Below, in pieces: positions 10,450 through 21,296 of a DNA stretch of 64,000 nt (the first letter of the stretch is position 1; the number at the start of each line of letters is the position of its first letter). The DNA lies in contig JBBCBC010000017.1 in assembly GCA_037126765.1 (NCBI GenBank), forward strand, positions 23,551,916 through 23,615,915, given 5' to 3'. Origin of the DNA: Stenogyne calaminthoides. Taxonomy: Eukaryota > Streptophyta > Magnoliopsida > Lamiales > Lamiaceae. The translations under genes and the position numbers were made by a program. The notes beneath the pieces were generated by a model. That model searched no databases. It was not told where the DNA came from and saw nothing but the letters and a program-made list of their open reading frames with translations.

Positions 10450-11364
10450 TTATTGATAATATTTTTTCAAATTTGACGCATTCCACGAGTAAGACAATGG
10501 GAGTCCATTCAGGTCCTCCAAGTCATATGCCCCGTTTGGTAAACGTTCCGTGACTCTGAAAGGACCTTCCCATGCTCGACCGAACACACCACTGGGTACC
10601 CCCATCGATCGCCTTAAAACCAGCTCGCCCACATTGAACCTCCGCATTCGGACTTTGGAATTATAAAACTTTTCTGATCTCTTTTTGTACATAGCATTCT
10701 TGAAATCAGCCTCTGTCCTTCTTTCTTCCAACAAGTCTGAATTCAGAGCGAGTGCCTGGTCATTAATATGCTCTCCAAAAGTCATTGTTCGATGACTTGG
10801 AATTTTGATTTCTGCGGGTATAACAGCTTCTGCACCAAATGCTAAAGCAAAAGGGGTCTCCGCAGTTGATGTTCTGAAAGTTGTTCGGTAAGCCCACAAT
10901 ATTTCAGGCAATTCTTCAGCCCATCCTCCCCCCTTGGAATTATCAAGTCTAGCCTTGAGGGTATGTTTGATAATCTTATTGACGGCTTCGACTTGACCAT
11001 TTGACTGGGGATAATATGGAGTTGAGTAGTGCTTTTTTATCCCCCAGCGAGCACAATTTTGTCTAAATTCACTTCCATCGAATTGTTTGCCGTTATCCGT
11101 GACCAATGATTGGGGAAGCCCAAATCGACAGATGATGTTTTTCCAAACAAAGTTCCACATCCTTTGTTCGGTGATTTTAACAATTGCCTCGGCTTCTGCC
11201 CATTTAGTATAATAATCAACGGCTACCACAGCATATCTAACTCCTGATGTGCCAGTAGGAAATGGGCCGATTAAATCGATCCCCCATTTAGCAAATGGCC
11301 ATGGACTATATACTGATACTAATTCTTCAGGTGGGCTATGAATGAGTGGAGCATGTACACGCAT
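10450..11364 (-). CDS. Integrase core and C-terminal domain (element B)
   Basis: An uninterrupted 304-residue frame. The DD35E triad is complete: D30 in KWGIDLIGP, D90 in VTDNGKQFD, E126 in NGQVEAVNK, with 35 residues between the last two. The C-terminal part (FNVGELVLRR, WEGPFRV, NGAYDLEDLNG, ending in KKYYQ) is the usual gypsy integrase tail; no chromodomain follows. The zinc-binding N-terminus lies upstream in broken frames, so the first Met is only the start of the open part. Integrase inserts the element's DNA; this is the best-preserved part of B's pol. Confidence 0.88.
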   Translation of the reverse strand: MRVHAPLIHSPPEELVSVYSPWPFAKWGIDLIGPFPTGTSGVRYAVVAVDYYTKWAEAEAIVKITEQRMWNFVWKNIICRFGLPQSLVTDNGKQFDGSEFRQNCARWGIKKHYSTPYYPQSNGQVEAVNKIIKHTLKARLDNSKGGGWAEELPEILWAYRTTFRTSTAETPFALAFGAEAVIPAEIKIPSHRTMTFGEHINDQALALNSDLLEERRTEADFKNAMYKKRSEKFYNSKVRMRRFNVGELVLRRSMGVPSGVFGRAWEGPFRVTERLPNGAYDLEDLNGLPLSYSWNASNLKKYYQ

Positions 11365-12220
11365 CGGTAATGTGCACGAGCATATGCACGCGAATCTTTT
11401 TAAGGGTTGGCCAATAATAACCTTGCACGATTATTTTATGTGCGGGGCAGCCCACTGTATGATTTCCGATACTCCATCATGGATTTGTTGCGTATACATG
11501 TCCCTCTTCGAGAGTAATGCATTTCAAAAGTGGAAGTGAGAAGCTTCTTTTGTACAAATGCTCGTCTATAATAGTATATCGAGCAGACTGTAATCTGAGG
11601 CGAGTAGCTTGTGCTTTATTTTCAGGGAGAAGTCCCTTTTGTAAATAACTCATTATTGGGGTCATCCAAGTTTCTTGTTAAGCATATTTGGGCGTCGTAA
11701 TCACGAACCGATGGGCGTATTGGTTTGTGGCGACCACAATGTACGTTGTGTTAAATCCTCTCCTTCTTGTTGCCGAGCGTGCCAAAGCATCGGCCAAAAT
11801 TAATTACCTAATCGTGGTAATTGTTCAATGAAAACTTGGTCAAAATGCTCGAGCAACTCTTTTGCTAGTTCTTTGGTATTGTGCCATTTGTTAGCCTCGG
11901 GCCTCGTACTACTTTGTTACTTGATAAACGATTACGAGAATCGCTATAGATCATCGACCTCTGAATTCCCATTGTCATTGCCATCGTAGTCCAAATGATC
12001 AAAGCTTCATATTCAAATCATTATTTGTAGCTGGAAAATCAAATCGAATGGCTGTTGTAAACGTTTGCCTGGTTGGGCTGACGAGAACTACGCCTGCTCC
12101 GGCTCTTGAATTTGTTGATGATCCATCAACATACATGTGCCATGGTTGATCGACAATTTCGTCAGGAATTTGTGGATATGTCAACTCAACCATGAAATCG
12201 GCCATAGCTTGGCCCTTCAT
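11365..12220 (-). pseudogene. Second RNase H and integrase N-terminus, broken (element B)
   Basis: 11999-12220 reads WHMYVDGSSTNSRAGAGVVLVSP, the start of the extra (archaeal-type) RNase H characteristic of the Tat lineage. 11477-11665 reads the linker before integrase (LYKRSFSLPLLKCIT). The zinc-binding region between 11365 and 11476 is out of frame. The second RNase H lost most of its middle part (11666-11998) to stops, so this copy cannot make an intact enzyme. Confidence 0.7.
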
Positions 12221-13137
12221 TCTTTGTTAAGTGGAGCGAAAAGTAATGCCGAATCTATCTAACTCCACCGCCCATTTGAGCAATCGCCCGGCGTATCACG
12301 GTCGGTTGGAGGACTTCAGCGCAATGGAAATGCGATAAATACCTCAACCGAGTGGTCGAAAAAATATGGTCGCAATTTTCGTACACTCATTACGAGGGCG
12401 TATGCTAATTTTTCTAATGGAGGATACCGGAGCTCGGCTTCTTTTAGCACTTGGCTAACATAATAAATGGGTAAATGTGTGGTCTCTTCTGCCAGTCACG
12501 AGCACAAAGATCGATCGCGTGTTCTCGACGCAGACTAGATACTGAGATAGAGTTGTTCACAGGATAGGCTTAGACGATTAATTCGAGTATCTGCAAGGTC
12601 TTTGCTTTTAATGATTCAAATGCATTCTAGCAATGCTCGGTCCATCGAAATTTCCCTTCTTTAATGCATCAAAGAAAGGTTTACATTTGTCCCCATTTAA
12701 GTGATATAAACCGCCTTCTTGAAGCTAATCGTCCGGTCAATTTTTGGACCTCTTTCACATTTACGGGGCTTGCATATCGAGCATTGCTTGAATCTTTGAT
12801 GGGTTTGCATCAATCCCCGCCGACTAACCATATGTCCGAGGAATTTCCCTGAATGAATCCCAAAGCTGCATTTCTTGGGATTTAACTTCATATTATACTT
12901 CCTCAATATATCAAACGTTTGTGCGAGGTGGGTGATGTGGTCTTCCTTATGTTCGCTCTTTACCACAATATCATCGATATATACCTCGATTGTTCGGCCG
13001 ATGTGTTCGTCGAACATTTTGTTCACCAAACGTTGATACGTTGCTCCGGCATTCTTTAATCCGAATGGCATGCGTTGCCAACAGTACATGTTCTTTTCAC
13101 TGCAGAATGCCGTATTATTTTGATCGTCCGGATGCAT
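12221..13137 (-). pseudogene. RT palm C-part and first RNase H, broken (element B)
   Basis: 12697-13137 continues RT: RMPFGLKNAGATYQRLV, then the catalytic YIDDIVVKS and FDILRKYNMKLNPKKCSFG, FLGHMVSRRG. Upstream of 12697 the connection and first RNase H (12221-12690) survive only as fragments in changing frames. A deletion near 13110-13137 removed the 'SGYNQI'-type block between FMDVY and HPDDQ and shifted the frame relative to the upstream half. Confidence 0.75.
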
Positions 13138-14525
13138 TGGTACACATCCATAAATGTCATGAGTTCATGGCCCGCTGTATTATCAACCAAATAATCAATG
13201 TGCGGCATTGGAAAATTATCTTTTGGACATGCTTTATTCAAATCAGTGAAATCGATACATAGTCTCCAAGATCCATTTGATTTGCGAACGAGCACAGGGT
13301 TCGCAAGCCATCTTGGGCATTTTACCTCTCGGATCAGTTTGTTGTCAAGCAGCTTTTTGATTTCATTATTCATCGCCGCATATTTTTCCGGACTAAATTT
13401 TCTGCGTTTTTGGACAACTGGAGCTTGTACTGGATCAAGGTTGAGGGAGTGGCAGGCATGCTCTGGATCTATTCCAACCATGTCCTCGTGTGACCATGCG
13501 AACACGTCTAAATTTGCTTGAAGGTAAGTAATTATTTCTGTTCGGATTGGTTCAGGTAATTCTGAACCAACGAACACTTCTAACTCAGGTCTGTTCGGGT
13601 CGATACTGATTGGTTCCAATTGCTCAACAGGAGTCGCCTGCTTTCTTTTTTGCTTCCACCGAGGGTCTTGAATGGATCCCCGGGGCTCATCATCAACCTC
13701 CATGGGTTCAAAACCTATGCGAGGCTCTAGGTCCGGTTGTTCGTTCGGCTGATCAATATTCATTTGATCTAGGAGATCGGGGGAAATAGTTGTCTCCCCG
13801 AAGTTTATGTTTGCGCCTTCTGTGTTCGCACGAATGGTTATACTCGTCGAACTTATGTTCGTCGGAAGATCTTTCGGCGAGATATTTGCTTGTTGGCTAG
13901 GCTCATCGATCTCCCCTGTTTGTTCCATCATGTTAACAATATTTTGTTTTTCTGGTACACATGATAGCAAACAATCTCGAGCCTTCTTTTGATCTCCTTT
14001 TACACTCCCCGTTCCATCTTGTGTCGGAAATTTAACACAATAGTAATACGTGGAACAGGCCGCTTTGAATTCCTGAATAAACGGGCGACCTAGAAACCCG
14101 TTATAAGTGGACTGAACATCGACGATTACAAAATCTAACATTCTAGTTCGTCTAATGTCCGAATTCAAAGTTGATTCTAACTCGACTCCTAACCTAATCA
14201 TACCATAGGGTCGGGTTACAGATTCCCCAAAGCCCATTATAGTATGATTACATGGTTCAATATAACTGCTCAAATCCCCAACTTGTTTTTCCATCTGGCG
14301 AAGGGTATTAACGAACAAAATGTTTGCATAAGCCCCAGTATCAACTAAGAGGCGATGTACCTTCAACCCGAGGAGACGAGCACTGATGGTTAAGGAGTCG
14401 TTGTGGGGAGTTATAATCCCGTCGAGATCGTCCTCCGAGAAAATGATTTGGTGCGTAGGTGGGGAACTAGATGATGTACTCGCCACCTTTACCTGATGGA
14501 TGTTCTGCATGGCACGCATCTCCAT
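13138..14525 (-). CDS. Protease, linker and N-terminal RT (element B)
   Basis: The open frame runs from 14525 to a stop at 13056; the part after 13138 is out of frame with the rest of RT. The protease motif LLVDTGAYANILF is at about residues 58-70, with GRPFIQEF as a second protease landmark. A long acidic linker follows, then FAWSHEDMVGIDP and the RT fingers (WLANPVLVRKSNGSWRLCIDFTDLNKACPKDNFPMPHID), characteristic of Tat-lineage pol. Aspartic protease cuts the polyprotein and RT makes the DNA copy. The start Met is internal to the original polyprotein. Confidence 0.82.
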
Positions 14526-14555
14526 CTTTTTACGTCAGTTTGATAACGTTGGCGC

Positions 14556-14900
14556 CTAGTAACATCCACCCACAGGACCATATTCAGGACGAATCATTTG
14601 GATTTCTTGACTTTCTCGACCTCTTCCAACAGTAGGAGGTCCTCTTTTGGACGTTTCAGATCTCTTGCGTGATTCTTCGGGATTAGTGTCAAATGTTTGT
14701 TCGGCCTTCCGCTTTCCCCTTCGGTCCTCTGTCTTTTCTGTTCGCGAATCCCTGTTCGCTGGCTTTTTTAAGAACTGGGAAAGACGATTTTCTTCATATA
14801 GCTTCCAAAGTTGGCGGAGTAAATCGCGGCAATTTTCTGTATTGTGCCCGATGTACTCGTGATAATTCTGATATTTGGGCGTTAGTCGACGCTTATCCAT
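14556..14900 (-). pseudogene. Gag C-terminal part with altered zinc-knuckle-like motif (element B)
   Basis: The frame reads YQNYHEYIGHNTENCRDL then LWKLYEENRLSQFLKK, which corresponds to the Tat gag segment usually spelled with Cys-x-x-His...His...Cys. Here two Cys positions are Tyr, so metal binding is doubtful. A Lys/Arg/Glu-rich tail follows. It is separated from the gag core (15051) by about 150 bases without frame. Confidence 0.7.
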
Positions 14901-15050
14901 TACAATTCTTCTTGGCTTTCGTCCAACATGTCCCGATCTTTGATTTGATTAAAGATAGTTTTACTAAAACGCCCAAAAAGACTTAAGTAGGGCATTTGCT
15001 TCGCTCTCTGTTCAAAAGGTTTGAAGGAGGTTTTGGGATCTGTATCCCCT

Positions 15051-15635
15051 TCATTCATTGTTTTCTTTTAAAAGCTTTTTTCTAGCGATAGGCTCCTGCC
15101 TCAATTGTGATTGTGCGAGCAAATCTTGCATAGCTATGATTTTAGCTGCTCGCTCTCTAAACTCTGAGTATGAGTTTGGCCAATCTTGATGCATGGCCTT
15201 CCACATGTCTGTATTTAAAGTCAGGCCTCCGACCACCGCGAGGATCTTAGCATCCTCTTCAACTGGGGCTCCATCATATAAACATTTATCGAATCTTTCT
15301 ATGTATGATCGATCAGACTCACCTTTGAATTGGGAAAAATGCGCCAACCTTTGTTTCGGCGCAGGGCGAACACACATGGACGAGAAATGGGACAAAAATT
15401 GCCGTCCTAGTTGTGCGAAAGATGTGACGGACGCAGCGGGTAAAGTGGTAAACCACCTATGTGCTCGATCACCCAAGGTCATGGGGAATGATCGGCACTG
15501 CGTCGCGTCTGTAGCCCCCATCGCGATCATAAAGTCTGAATATTTGCTGAGATGGACATGAGGATCCGACTCAGCATCGAAAATAGGAATTGGTGGTCGG
15601 GTCTTTGCGACTTTCTCTTGGACTTCGGCCGCCAT
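15051..15635 (-). CDS. Gag core (Retrotrans_gag type), element B
   Basis: 194 residues: PIFDAESDPHVHLSKYSDFM, MGATDATQCRSFPMTL, AHRWFTTLP, FAQLGRQFLSHFSS, GESDRSYIERFDK. This is the capsid-like domain of gypsy gag (PF03732 type) and parallels D's gag at 59124-60041 nearly block for block. It packages the element RNA into particles in the cytoplasm. The Met chosen is the first in the open frame; the true start lies upstream in 15636-16169. Confidence 0.85.
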   Translation of the reverse strand: MAAEVQEKVAKTRPPIPIFDAESDPHVHLSKYSDFMIAMGATDATQCRSFPMTLGDRAHRWFTTLPAASVTSFAQLGRQFLSHFSSMCVRPAPKQRLAHFSQFKGESDRSYIERFDKCLYDGAPVEEDAKILAVVGGLTLNTDMWKAMHQDWPNSYSEFRERAAKIIAMQDLLAQSQLRQEPIARKKLLKENNE

Positions 15636-16169
15636 GATCGCTGGTGATAATGGCGAACAAAATCTGGTGCTTTCGTTCGAGGTAGCCCTTAGTCGCGGCG
15701 GATCGGCTGTAATCCCTCGATGGCTTTTTGCATTTACGCAAATTTCGCGGGGATAGACTTAGATTGAAATTTGTTTTCCCATCATGAGGATCTCGTGGAT
15801 CATGCTGCGTGATGGGGCGATCCCCCTCTCCAAGTTTGTCCTTGACTACCCAATCGGTGATGGATAGACAACTTTGTTCCCGCCGATATTTGTTCGGTGT
15901 CGGGATGCTTTTGAAGATCTGAATCTTGGCGGGCACCTCTTTTGGATGTCTCTTTCACGGATCACCGTCGCCTTATTATTGCCGATTCGGTCTTTGGCGG
16001 AGAGCCTCAAACGCCCAAACGCTGATGGTCTAGACCCTTGAGGCTGTTCGTCATCCGACGTATCATCGGCTTTTTTACTGGTCCGCTTTGCAGTTTTCTT
16101 TTTAGCTTGTTTCTTTGTCGGGTGTATCACGAGTGTTGCTCTTCCCGCTTTTGAGCCTCTAACCGCCAA
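15636..16169 (-). pseudogene. Gag N-terminal region, frameshifted (element B)
   Basis: 15846-16169 encodes a basic start (MAVRGSKAGRATLVIHPTKK then Lys-rich). 15571-15936 continues in another frame with RDPHDGKTNF. The overlap and frame change around 15850-15930 show a frameshift. 16170-16434 is the untranslated leader, in which I see no feature besides the primer site at its end. Confidence 0.6.
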
Positions 16170-16434
16170 TTCTTCTTTTTACGCCCTCTCTTTTCGTGCT
16201 TCTCGTAGCAAAGAAAGTGATTGCTTTTGTAGTGGCCACGGATCATTGGCTATATCCTCAAGATTAATAGTTTCTCTTTTTTGATCTTTATGAAACGTGT
16301 GTTGGAGCCTCTTTTTCGGTCATATAATTGGCTTTGTTCCGACCTCTCCGTTTGGGTGTTCCTAGATTGAGGCATTATATTTCTTTTTTCTGCCTCGGCT
16401 AACTAAGGGTTCGTGTATGGGTTGATTTTTCCTA

Positions 16435-16451
16435 CCCTCCTTCTAGCGCCA
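16435..16451 (-). other. Primer-binding site of element B
   Basis: Minus strand TGGCGCTAGAAGGAGGG begins two bases after the 5' LTR end. The TGG start fits pairing with the CCA end of a tRNA; which tRNA I cannot tell. It differs from D's site after TGGCGC. Confidence 0.7.
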
Positions 16452-16453
16452 AT

Positions 16454-17245
16454 TGTCGCGAGTCGTTTTTTATCAAGAGTATTATGTGGCTAATTTAATT
16501 ACAACTCGCAAACAAAACATATACGTGTAAAATAAACAGTAAATAAGATGAATTTGTTGACCCAGTTCGTCATCAAAGGACTACTCTGGGGGCATACCAA
16601 GCCAGGATGTAGTATTACGAGCTTTACACGTACAGTTCTTGATACATCTTATGAAGATGAATCGATACAGGTTGTCGAATGAGTTCTAGGGTTTTTCTAT
16701 ATGTGGATGAACACTCTAATTTTTCTATTCCTCACCTCTCAGGGGATTTTTGGTAGGCTATATATGTAGGATTATTTCATGAACCCAACCCTTTTCTTCT
16801 TCTTTTTTCTTCCATTTATAGCACTTCGGCAAGCATGAGCTGGATTGGTAAAGCATGTGCTGGATTCTTTGAATCATGCAAGAATTCCGGTGGTGTTGCC
16901 ACATTTTTGATTTTATCTTCTAGATTGATCTTTGTACAAAACGTCGTCTGCAGGACGCTCTTTCGATCATCAAAATAAGTCTTTTGTTCGGTTGAACTTT
17001 CTGTTCGTCGCTTTTAGGATAGTTCTTCAGGAGATTTGAGTTCGAACATACTGACCTGGCTACGTTTGTTCGGTAGGCTGTTCGAGCAATTTGAGCTACG
17101 TTTGTTCGGTAGGCTGGCCGAGCAATTCTGATTAATTGGCGAACAAAAAGTAACTTATCCACCGGGCATGATTATTATATTCAAATATTACACGTGTCGC
17201 TCTTTGATGTTCGATTAATCCTGATTTATTGTATCGAACATAACA
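16454..17245 (-). repeat. Element B 5' LTR
   Basis: 792 bp, same length as the copy at 4539-5330, three substitutions by eye, all transitions. TATA-like box at 16759-16765. Followed on the plus strand by the duplicated target gttca (17246-17250). Confidence 0.93.
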
Positions 17246-17250
17246 GTTCA

Positions 17251-18135
17251 ATATTAATTTTATAGTGGAGTAAATTAATATTAATGGACTTGAATAATAT
17301 TTTGGCTAAATATTAAAGCTTCATAGCCCATTGGAAGTCCGATCTTAATTCTCCTAAATGCCCCTCAAATAGCCCAAACTAAAGTCCAATTAATGAAAAG
17401 GAGAAGAAAATATTTTGGCTTATTTTTCCTCATCAATTTTCGAAAATAATGGATAGGAAGAGAGAAAAGATTTTCTTGATTTTCTTGGAAATATTTTATG
17501 GAATATGTATTCTTGGAATACAAGTTTATCCCATAAATTCAAGAAAAGTCAAAGATCTTATTTCTTTCCTAACTAGTTGAAATTTTCAAAAATATCCTTA
17601 ATATTAGTAGGTGTGATTATTGTGGAATATTTTAATTATGGAGAATATAATATATTGGATATATTCAAGATTTCTTGGAGATCAAGAAAAAGATTTTTCC
17701 ATCTTATTCCTAGGTCAAATTTTTGACCACCCCTAGTATTATAAATTAATCCCCAAGTGCAATTCCATGTGTTGGAAAAATTAGAAATCCACAAAGGTGG
17801 TGCCCAAATATTTTATTTTCTCCTTTAGATTAAAATCATTCGTTGATAATTCTCCCACCGGATTACGTTCGTGGACATGGGACATATTTGAGAGAACACT
17901 TTGGGTTGATCCATCATCTCAACGGTTGTCTCTACGAGAGGTTAGTATTTACGTATTTCCTAGATTCCGCATGCTTAGGATTTACGTGAAATACGTGTAT
18001 GCATGATATTTGTTTGCTTATTAATTATTATGTTGAATTGGATTAGGATTAATTCATGTTAGTAATTAATTAATTAATTTAAATATGTATTTAAATTCAT
18101 CTCGAATAGATCCGGGCACCCCTAATTTCCCAACA
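17251..18135 (+). repeat. Element A 5' LTR, second part
   Basis: Continues the LTR broken by B: after gttca comes atattaattttatagtggag, matching 'atattaattatgtagtggga' in E at 61520. It ends CCCAACA. A weakened TATA region (tattataaat) lies near 17738. Total LTR length without B is about 1.70 kb against 1.85 kb in E. Confidence 0.9.
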
Positions 18136-18137
18136 AC

Positions 18138-18150
18138 TGGTATCAGAGCC
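18138..18150 (+). other. Primer-binding site of element A
   Basis: TGGTATCAGAGCC two bases behind the LTR end, the standard plant initiator-Met tRNA site common in copia elements. In E (62551) and E' (about 55400-55416, minus strand) the site is altered to CGCATCGAGCC and CGTATCGAGCC. Confidence 0.85.
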
Positions 18151-19040
18151 TCGGTTTCAAGCTCTGTATTTAAATTGTTATTTAAATTATGTTGGCCATT
18201 AAATTTATTGAAATTGGATATGTAGGTCCCGAACGGGTGTTGTGAGGGCAGAAGTCTAAAGGGGAGGGGTGAATAAACTTCTGAAAACTTTTCGTGCAAG
18301 ATCCAGTGTGATAGCAGGTTGTCTGATCAGAGTGTGTGTGAATCAGTTTGGACTGATATCCAACTTACTGATCGCCTGATGGCAAATCAGTTCGGTGTCT
18401 ATCAGTTTAACTGATGTGCGGAAGCTAGTTTTAACCCGTGTGAAAAACCAGTTTTAAGAAATCAGATTCTGAAGTCTGTTTTCAATCAGATGACTAAAGT
18501 ATCAAACTGATCAGATCAGTTGCTTGATGCAGACTGATCCTAACTCAGAATATGTATGCAGTTTAAACTCCAGTTGTGTGCAATCGTGTAAAGCAGTTAA
18601 GAGTAAGTAAATACACACAAGATTTTATAGTGGTTTGGACAACCAGTCCTACGTCCACTCTTCCCTATTACAAGGGGCACCAACTTAACCAATTGGACTT
18701 AGTTTATTGTGTTAGTCCAACACAGTACAACCAACAGATGTTTAGAGAGTTCTCACTCAACCGATCCCATAAATCAGAACTAGAAACCCTAGTCTGAAAT
18801 CTTGCTAAAACAAACTTAACCTAACTTTTTGAGTTTGGGTAAAGATTTCTTATTTGTTCCAACTGGAATTCTATCCTAGTTTTGAGGTAGCCTTAAGCTA
18901 GAGGATAAGAATTATGTGCTAAGAACTAATGAGATGAACACTTATAAAATAAACTTGAAAATGTGTTCTTCGTGAGGAAATCTTGTTATAGCTTGAGCTT
19001 GATGATAATTTCCGTGTCTTCATAATGAAGTATGATCCCA

Positions 19041-19048
19041 TATTTATA
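19041..19048 (-). promoter_or_regulatory. TATA box of C 3' LTR
   Basis: TATAAATA on the minus strand, about 870 bases from the LTR start; its twin at 37155-37162 would drive the gag-pol RNA. Confidence 0.65.
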
Positions 19049-19489
19049 GACCTCGAAATCAAAGAGCAGTTGGAGAGCAATTTGAATTTCAGGCTATTTT
19101 TGGTAGGTTGCAGGATTGATTTGACGTGCTTCAGGAACAGCATGGCCAAAAGCGTGTAAATTTGTCCTTTCTAGCAGTTTGACTTATGCAGCACCGAATC
19201 CAGCATTGTCAGCTCCGTACGTACGTCTCTCGTTCTCATTAGTTAACAAGTACACTGATTCAGTGTTTGTTCTACCAACTAAAGTTGACATTCTTCTTGT
19301 CTGATAGTACGTATGATCTGGTGAGACATCAGTTGACACCTGGTGTGAGCTGACCTGATCAGATAAAACTGATCAGTCTACCTGATAGAGTCTTCTGGTG
19401 ATAGTTGTCTTAGCTCAACTAGAAGACTCGACTGATGTAGGTCTTCTGGTCTTGATCTTCTGGTAGTCATCTGATCTTCAGGTCTTCTG

Positions 19490-19745
19490 AACTTGAACTT
19501 CATGTCTTCACCTGATCATCTGACTTTGTCTGGTCTTCTGACTTGACTCGTCTTCTGACCTCATCTGGTCTTAAGATCTTCTGACTTTATCTGGTTTTCT
19601 GATCTTCTGACCTCATATGGTCTTCTGATCTTCTGATCTCATTTGGTCTTCTGATCTTCTGACCTGACCTGGTCTTCTGATCTTCTGACCTCATCTGATC
19701 TTCTGATCTTCTGACCTCATCTGGTCTTCTGATCTTCTGACCTGA
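19490..19745 (-). repeat. U3 minisatellite in C LTR
   Basis: Imperfect tandem copies of a unit like tggtcttctgatcttctgac plus ctcatc or ctgac. Copy number and order differ from the right LTR (37570-37815) and from C' (2412-2530). Confidence 0.75.
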
Positions 19746-19920
19746 CCTATACATATTGAGTTCCCCCTCAATATGTGGCCTATCTTATACATCAGCTGTC
19801 TATACATTTCAGCTGGTCATCCTATTCTGATTCTAAGTCATTAGTCAGCTAACAGGTCTGACTGGTCCTATTACAACTGTTTTGACACTTCCATCAAAAC
19901 TTAATACAGATTTCCCAACA

Positions 19921-19934
19921 ATTTTCCCTTTTTT
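19921..19934 (-). other. Polypurine tract of element C
   Basis: Minus strand AAAAAAGGGAAAAT directly before the 3' LTR. Between it and the end of the extra ORF (20130) is about 190 bp of AT-rich, ctgatcag-type sequence with nothing else visible. Confidence 0.8.
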
Positions 19935-20129
19935 GATGGAACCAAAACACTTAATCAGAAAAAACAGATAACCATGCGAAACATAAAAACATAAACAACA
20001 GAAATCAGAAGACAATGAGATGTTGTCTTAAGATCAGAAAGGTAACTTGTTTTATATATAAGAGTTAAAGATTACAAGTACAAGAATTACCTATCATCTG
20101 ATCTAAAGACAAGACATCTTCTGATCTCT

Positions 20130-20387
20130 TCAAAATGAGAATCTCTGAAGATCTGCTGGAATATTAAAAATCTTGTATATTCTCTGTAGCATGGCCTCCA
20201 GTCTTTCTCTCTCAAATATATCTCCTTTCTTAGCAAAATCGTAGAAGAGCTTTTTAAATCCTACTGGGTCAAGAGAGTTATCTGCCCTGAGTAGTGGGAT
20301 CATTATCTGAAATTTAGGTGCAGAAGGGGTTAAGGACATGATTTTCCCTTCATGCATCACCACCTTGTAGAATTTTGGGCATTTGAT
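20130..20387 (-). pseudogene. C-terminal end of the extra ORF of C, cut off by the LINE
   Basis: The minus frame reads KCPKFYKVVMHEGKIMSL, PLLRADNSLDP, FYDFAKKGDIFERERLEAM, ending FNIPADLQRFSF. It is the continuation of the ORF at 25311-28363; the LINE sits between, flanked by the duplicated agaattttgggcatttgat. No recognised domain. It ends 195 bases before the polypurine tract, as expected for the last ORF of the element. Confidence 0.65.
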
Positions 20388-20516
20388 GGTGATCAAGATT
20401 TCTTGATTTCACAGTGGGCACGAGCTCTGAATCAGAGAGCCTCTCTCTCTCTGTAAATCAAAGTCAGGAAAGGGAAGAATCAGGAAAGGGTCGCTACCCC
20501 CGCCGGCGTATCCCCA

Positions 20517-20888
20517 GAGCCTCTCTCTCTCCGAAATCTATGGATCTTCTCCCTCTAAACCAGGCGGCGATTCCGCTGCCGATTTCATTTTTCCGCTCAA
20601 CGAATCCAAACCTAGTTTCAAATGTTAGGATTTGGACGCTTGAGATATTCAATGTGCCGCCTAACGTGCACCTATTCGAAGCCTCTCATGCTTTTGTCGC
20701 CGGAGCCTCTCTCTCTCTAAAATCGTTGGTTCTTCTCCCTCTAAACCAGGCGGCGTTTCCGCTGCCAATTCCATTTTCCCGCTCAGCGAATCCAAACCTA
20801 ATCTCGAATGCTAGGATTTGGACGCTTGAGATATTCAATGTGCCGCCCAGCGTGCACCTATCCGGAGCCTCTCGTGCTTTTTTCGCCG
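20517..20888 (+). repeat. Two tandem 186-bp 5' monomers of the LINE
   Basis: Units 20517-20702 and 20703-20888 both begin gagcctctctctctc, share aaaccaggcggcg and gagatattcaatgtgccgcc, and end in a cgccgg-like block. A shortened unit precedes them (from about 20433, ending cgccggcg at 20508). Confidence 0.8.
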
Positions 20889-21296
20889 GCGTTCGTGCGT
20901 CGCTTCGAGTCCCTAGACATCTCATTTACTACTACTTATAATATGTTTTACTCACCGATTTCATTACCTCTAGCATAACAAACTTTATCTGGTTTTGGAA
21001 TTATTACTCAGATTTTCCTTTCCATATTCCCAGAGATCACCACCCCCGAGTAGTGCAGCTTACTCTGTGCCTCACCCTTTGTATCCCCCTCCCTGCTTTG
21101 CCTTCGGCGATGGATAACAATATTATAGCGTTATGGGATATACTCACCATCGGATTGAAAAGGATGATGAATCAAGAGTCCTTCTCCCTGACCTCAACCA
21201 AGAAGCAGAAGCTTGAGGCTGAAAAAGTTCCGGGACACCCCCTTCCACTCATGACAAAATGGCGGCGGTTGACGAGGCTCAACCCCGCCGAGACCC

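Larger units (their letters stand above)
4539..17245 (-). mobile_element. Element B: Ty3/gypsy, Tat-lineage LTR retrotransposon
   Basis: A complete 12,707-bp element with 792-bp LTRs (4539-5330 and 16454-17245), TG...CA ends and target duplication gttca on both sides. Gag-pol reads on the minus strand in the order gag, protease, RT, RNase H, second RNase H, integrase. A separate gene reads on the plus strand near the 3' LTR. Second RNase H, long 3' region and antisense gene with a PF04195-type domain are hallmarks of the Tat/Retand/Ogre group. By eye the LTRs differ only at three positions (c/t in 'gggattcttgg', g/a in 'gccacgttt', t/c in 'gtctgtagg'), so insertion is recent, yet gag-pol is broken in many places. 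Confidence 0.92.
18221..19920 (-). repeat. Element C 3' LTR
   Basis: 1,700 bp. On the minus strand U3 begins at 19920. A minisatellite of about 26 bp (tggtcttctgatcttctgac type) fills 19490-19745 in U3. The TATA box is at 19041-19048. Small plus-strand frames such as 18576-18797 recur in the other LTR (36692-36940) but lie across R/U5 and are not likely genes. Confidence 0.92.

Noticed and set aside
18138..18150. tRNA-Met gene
   Set aside because: Only the 13-base primer site is present, not a tRNA-length cloverleaf.
18576..18797. 73-residue plus-strand ORF, repeated at 36692-36940
   Set aside because: Antisense frame in the R/U5 part of the C LTR, kept only because the LTRs are similar.
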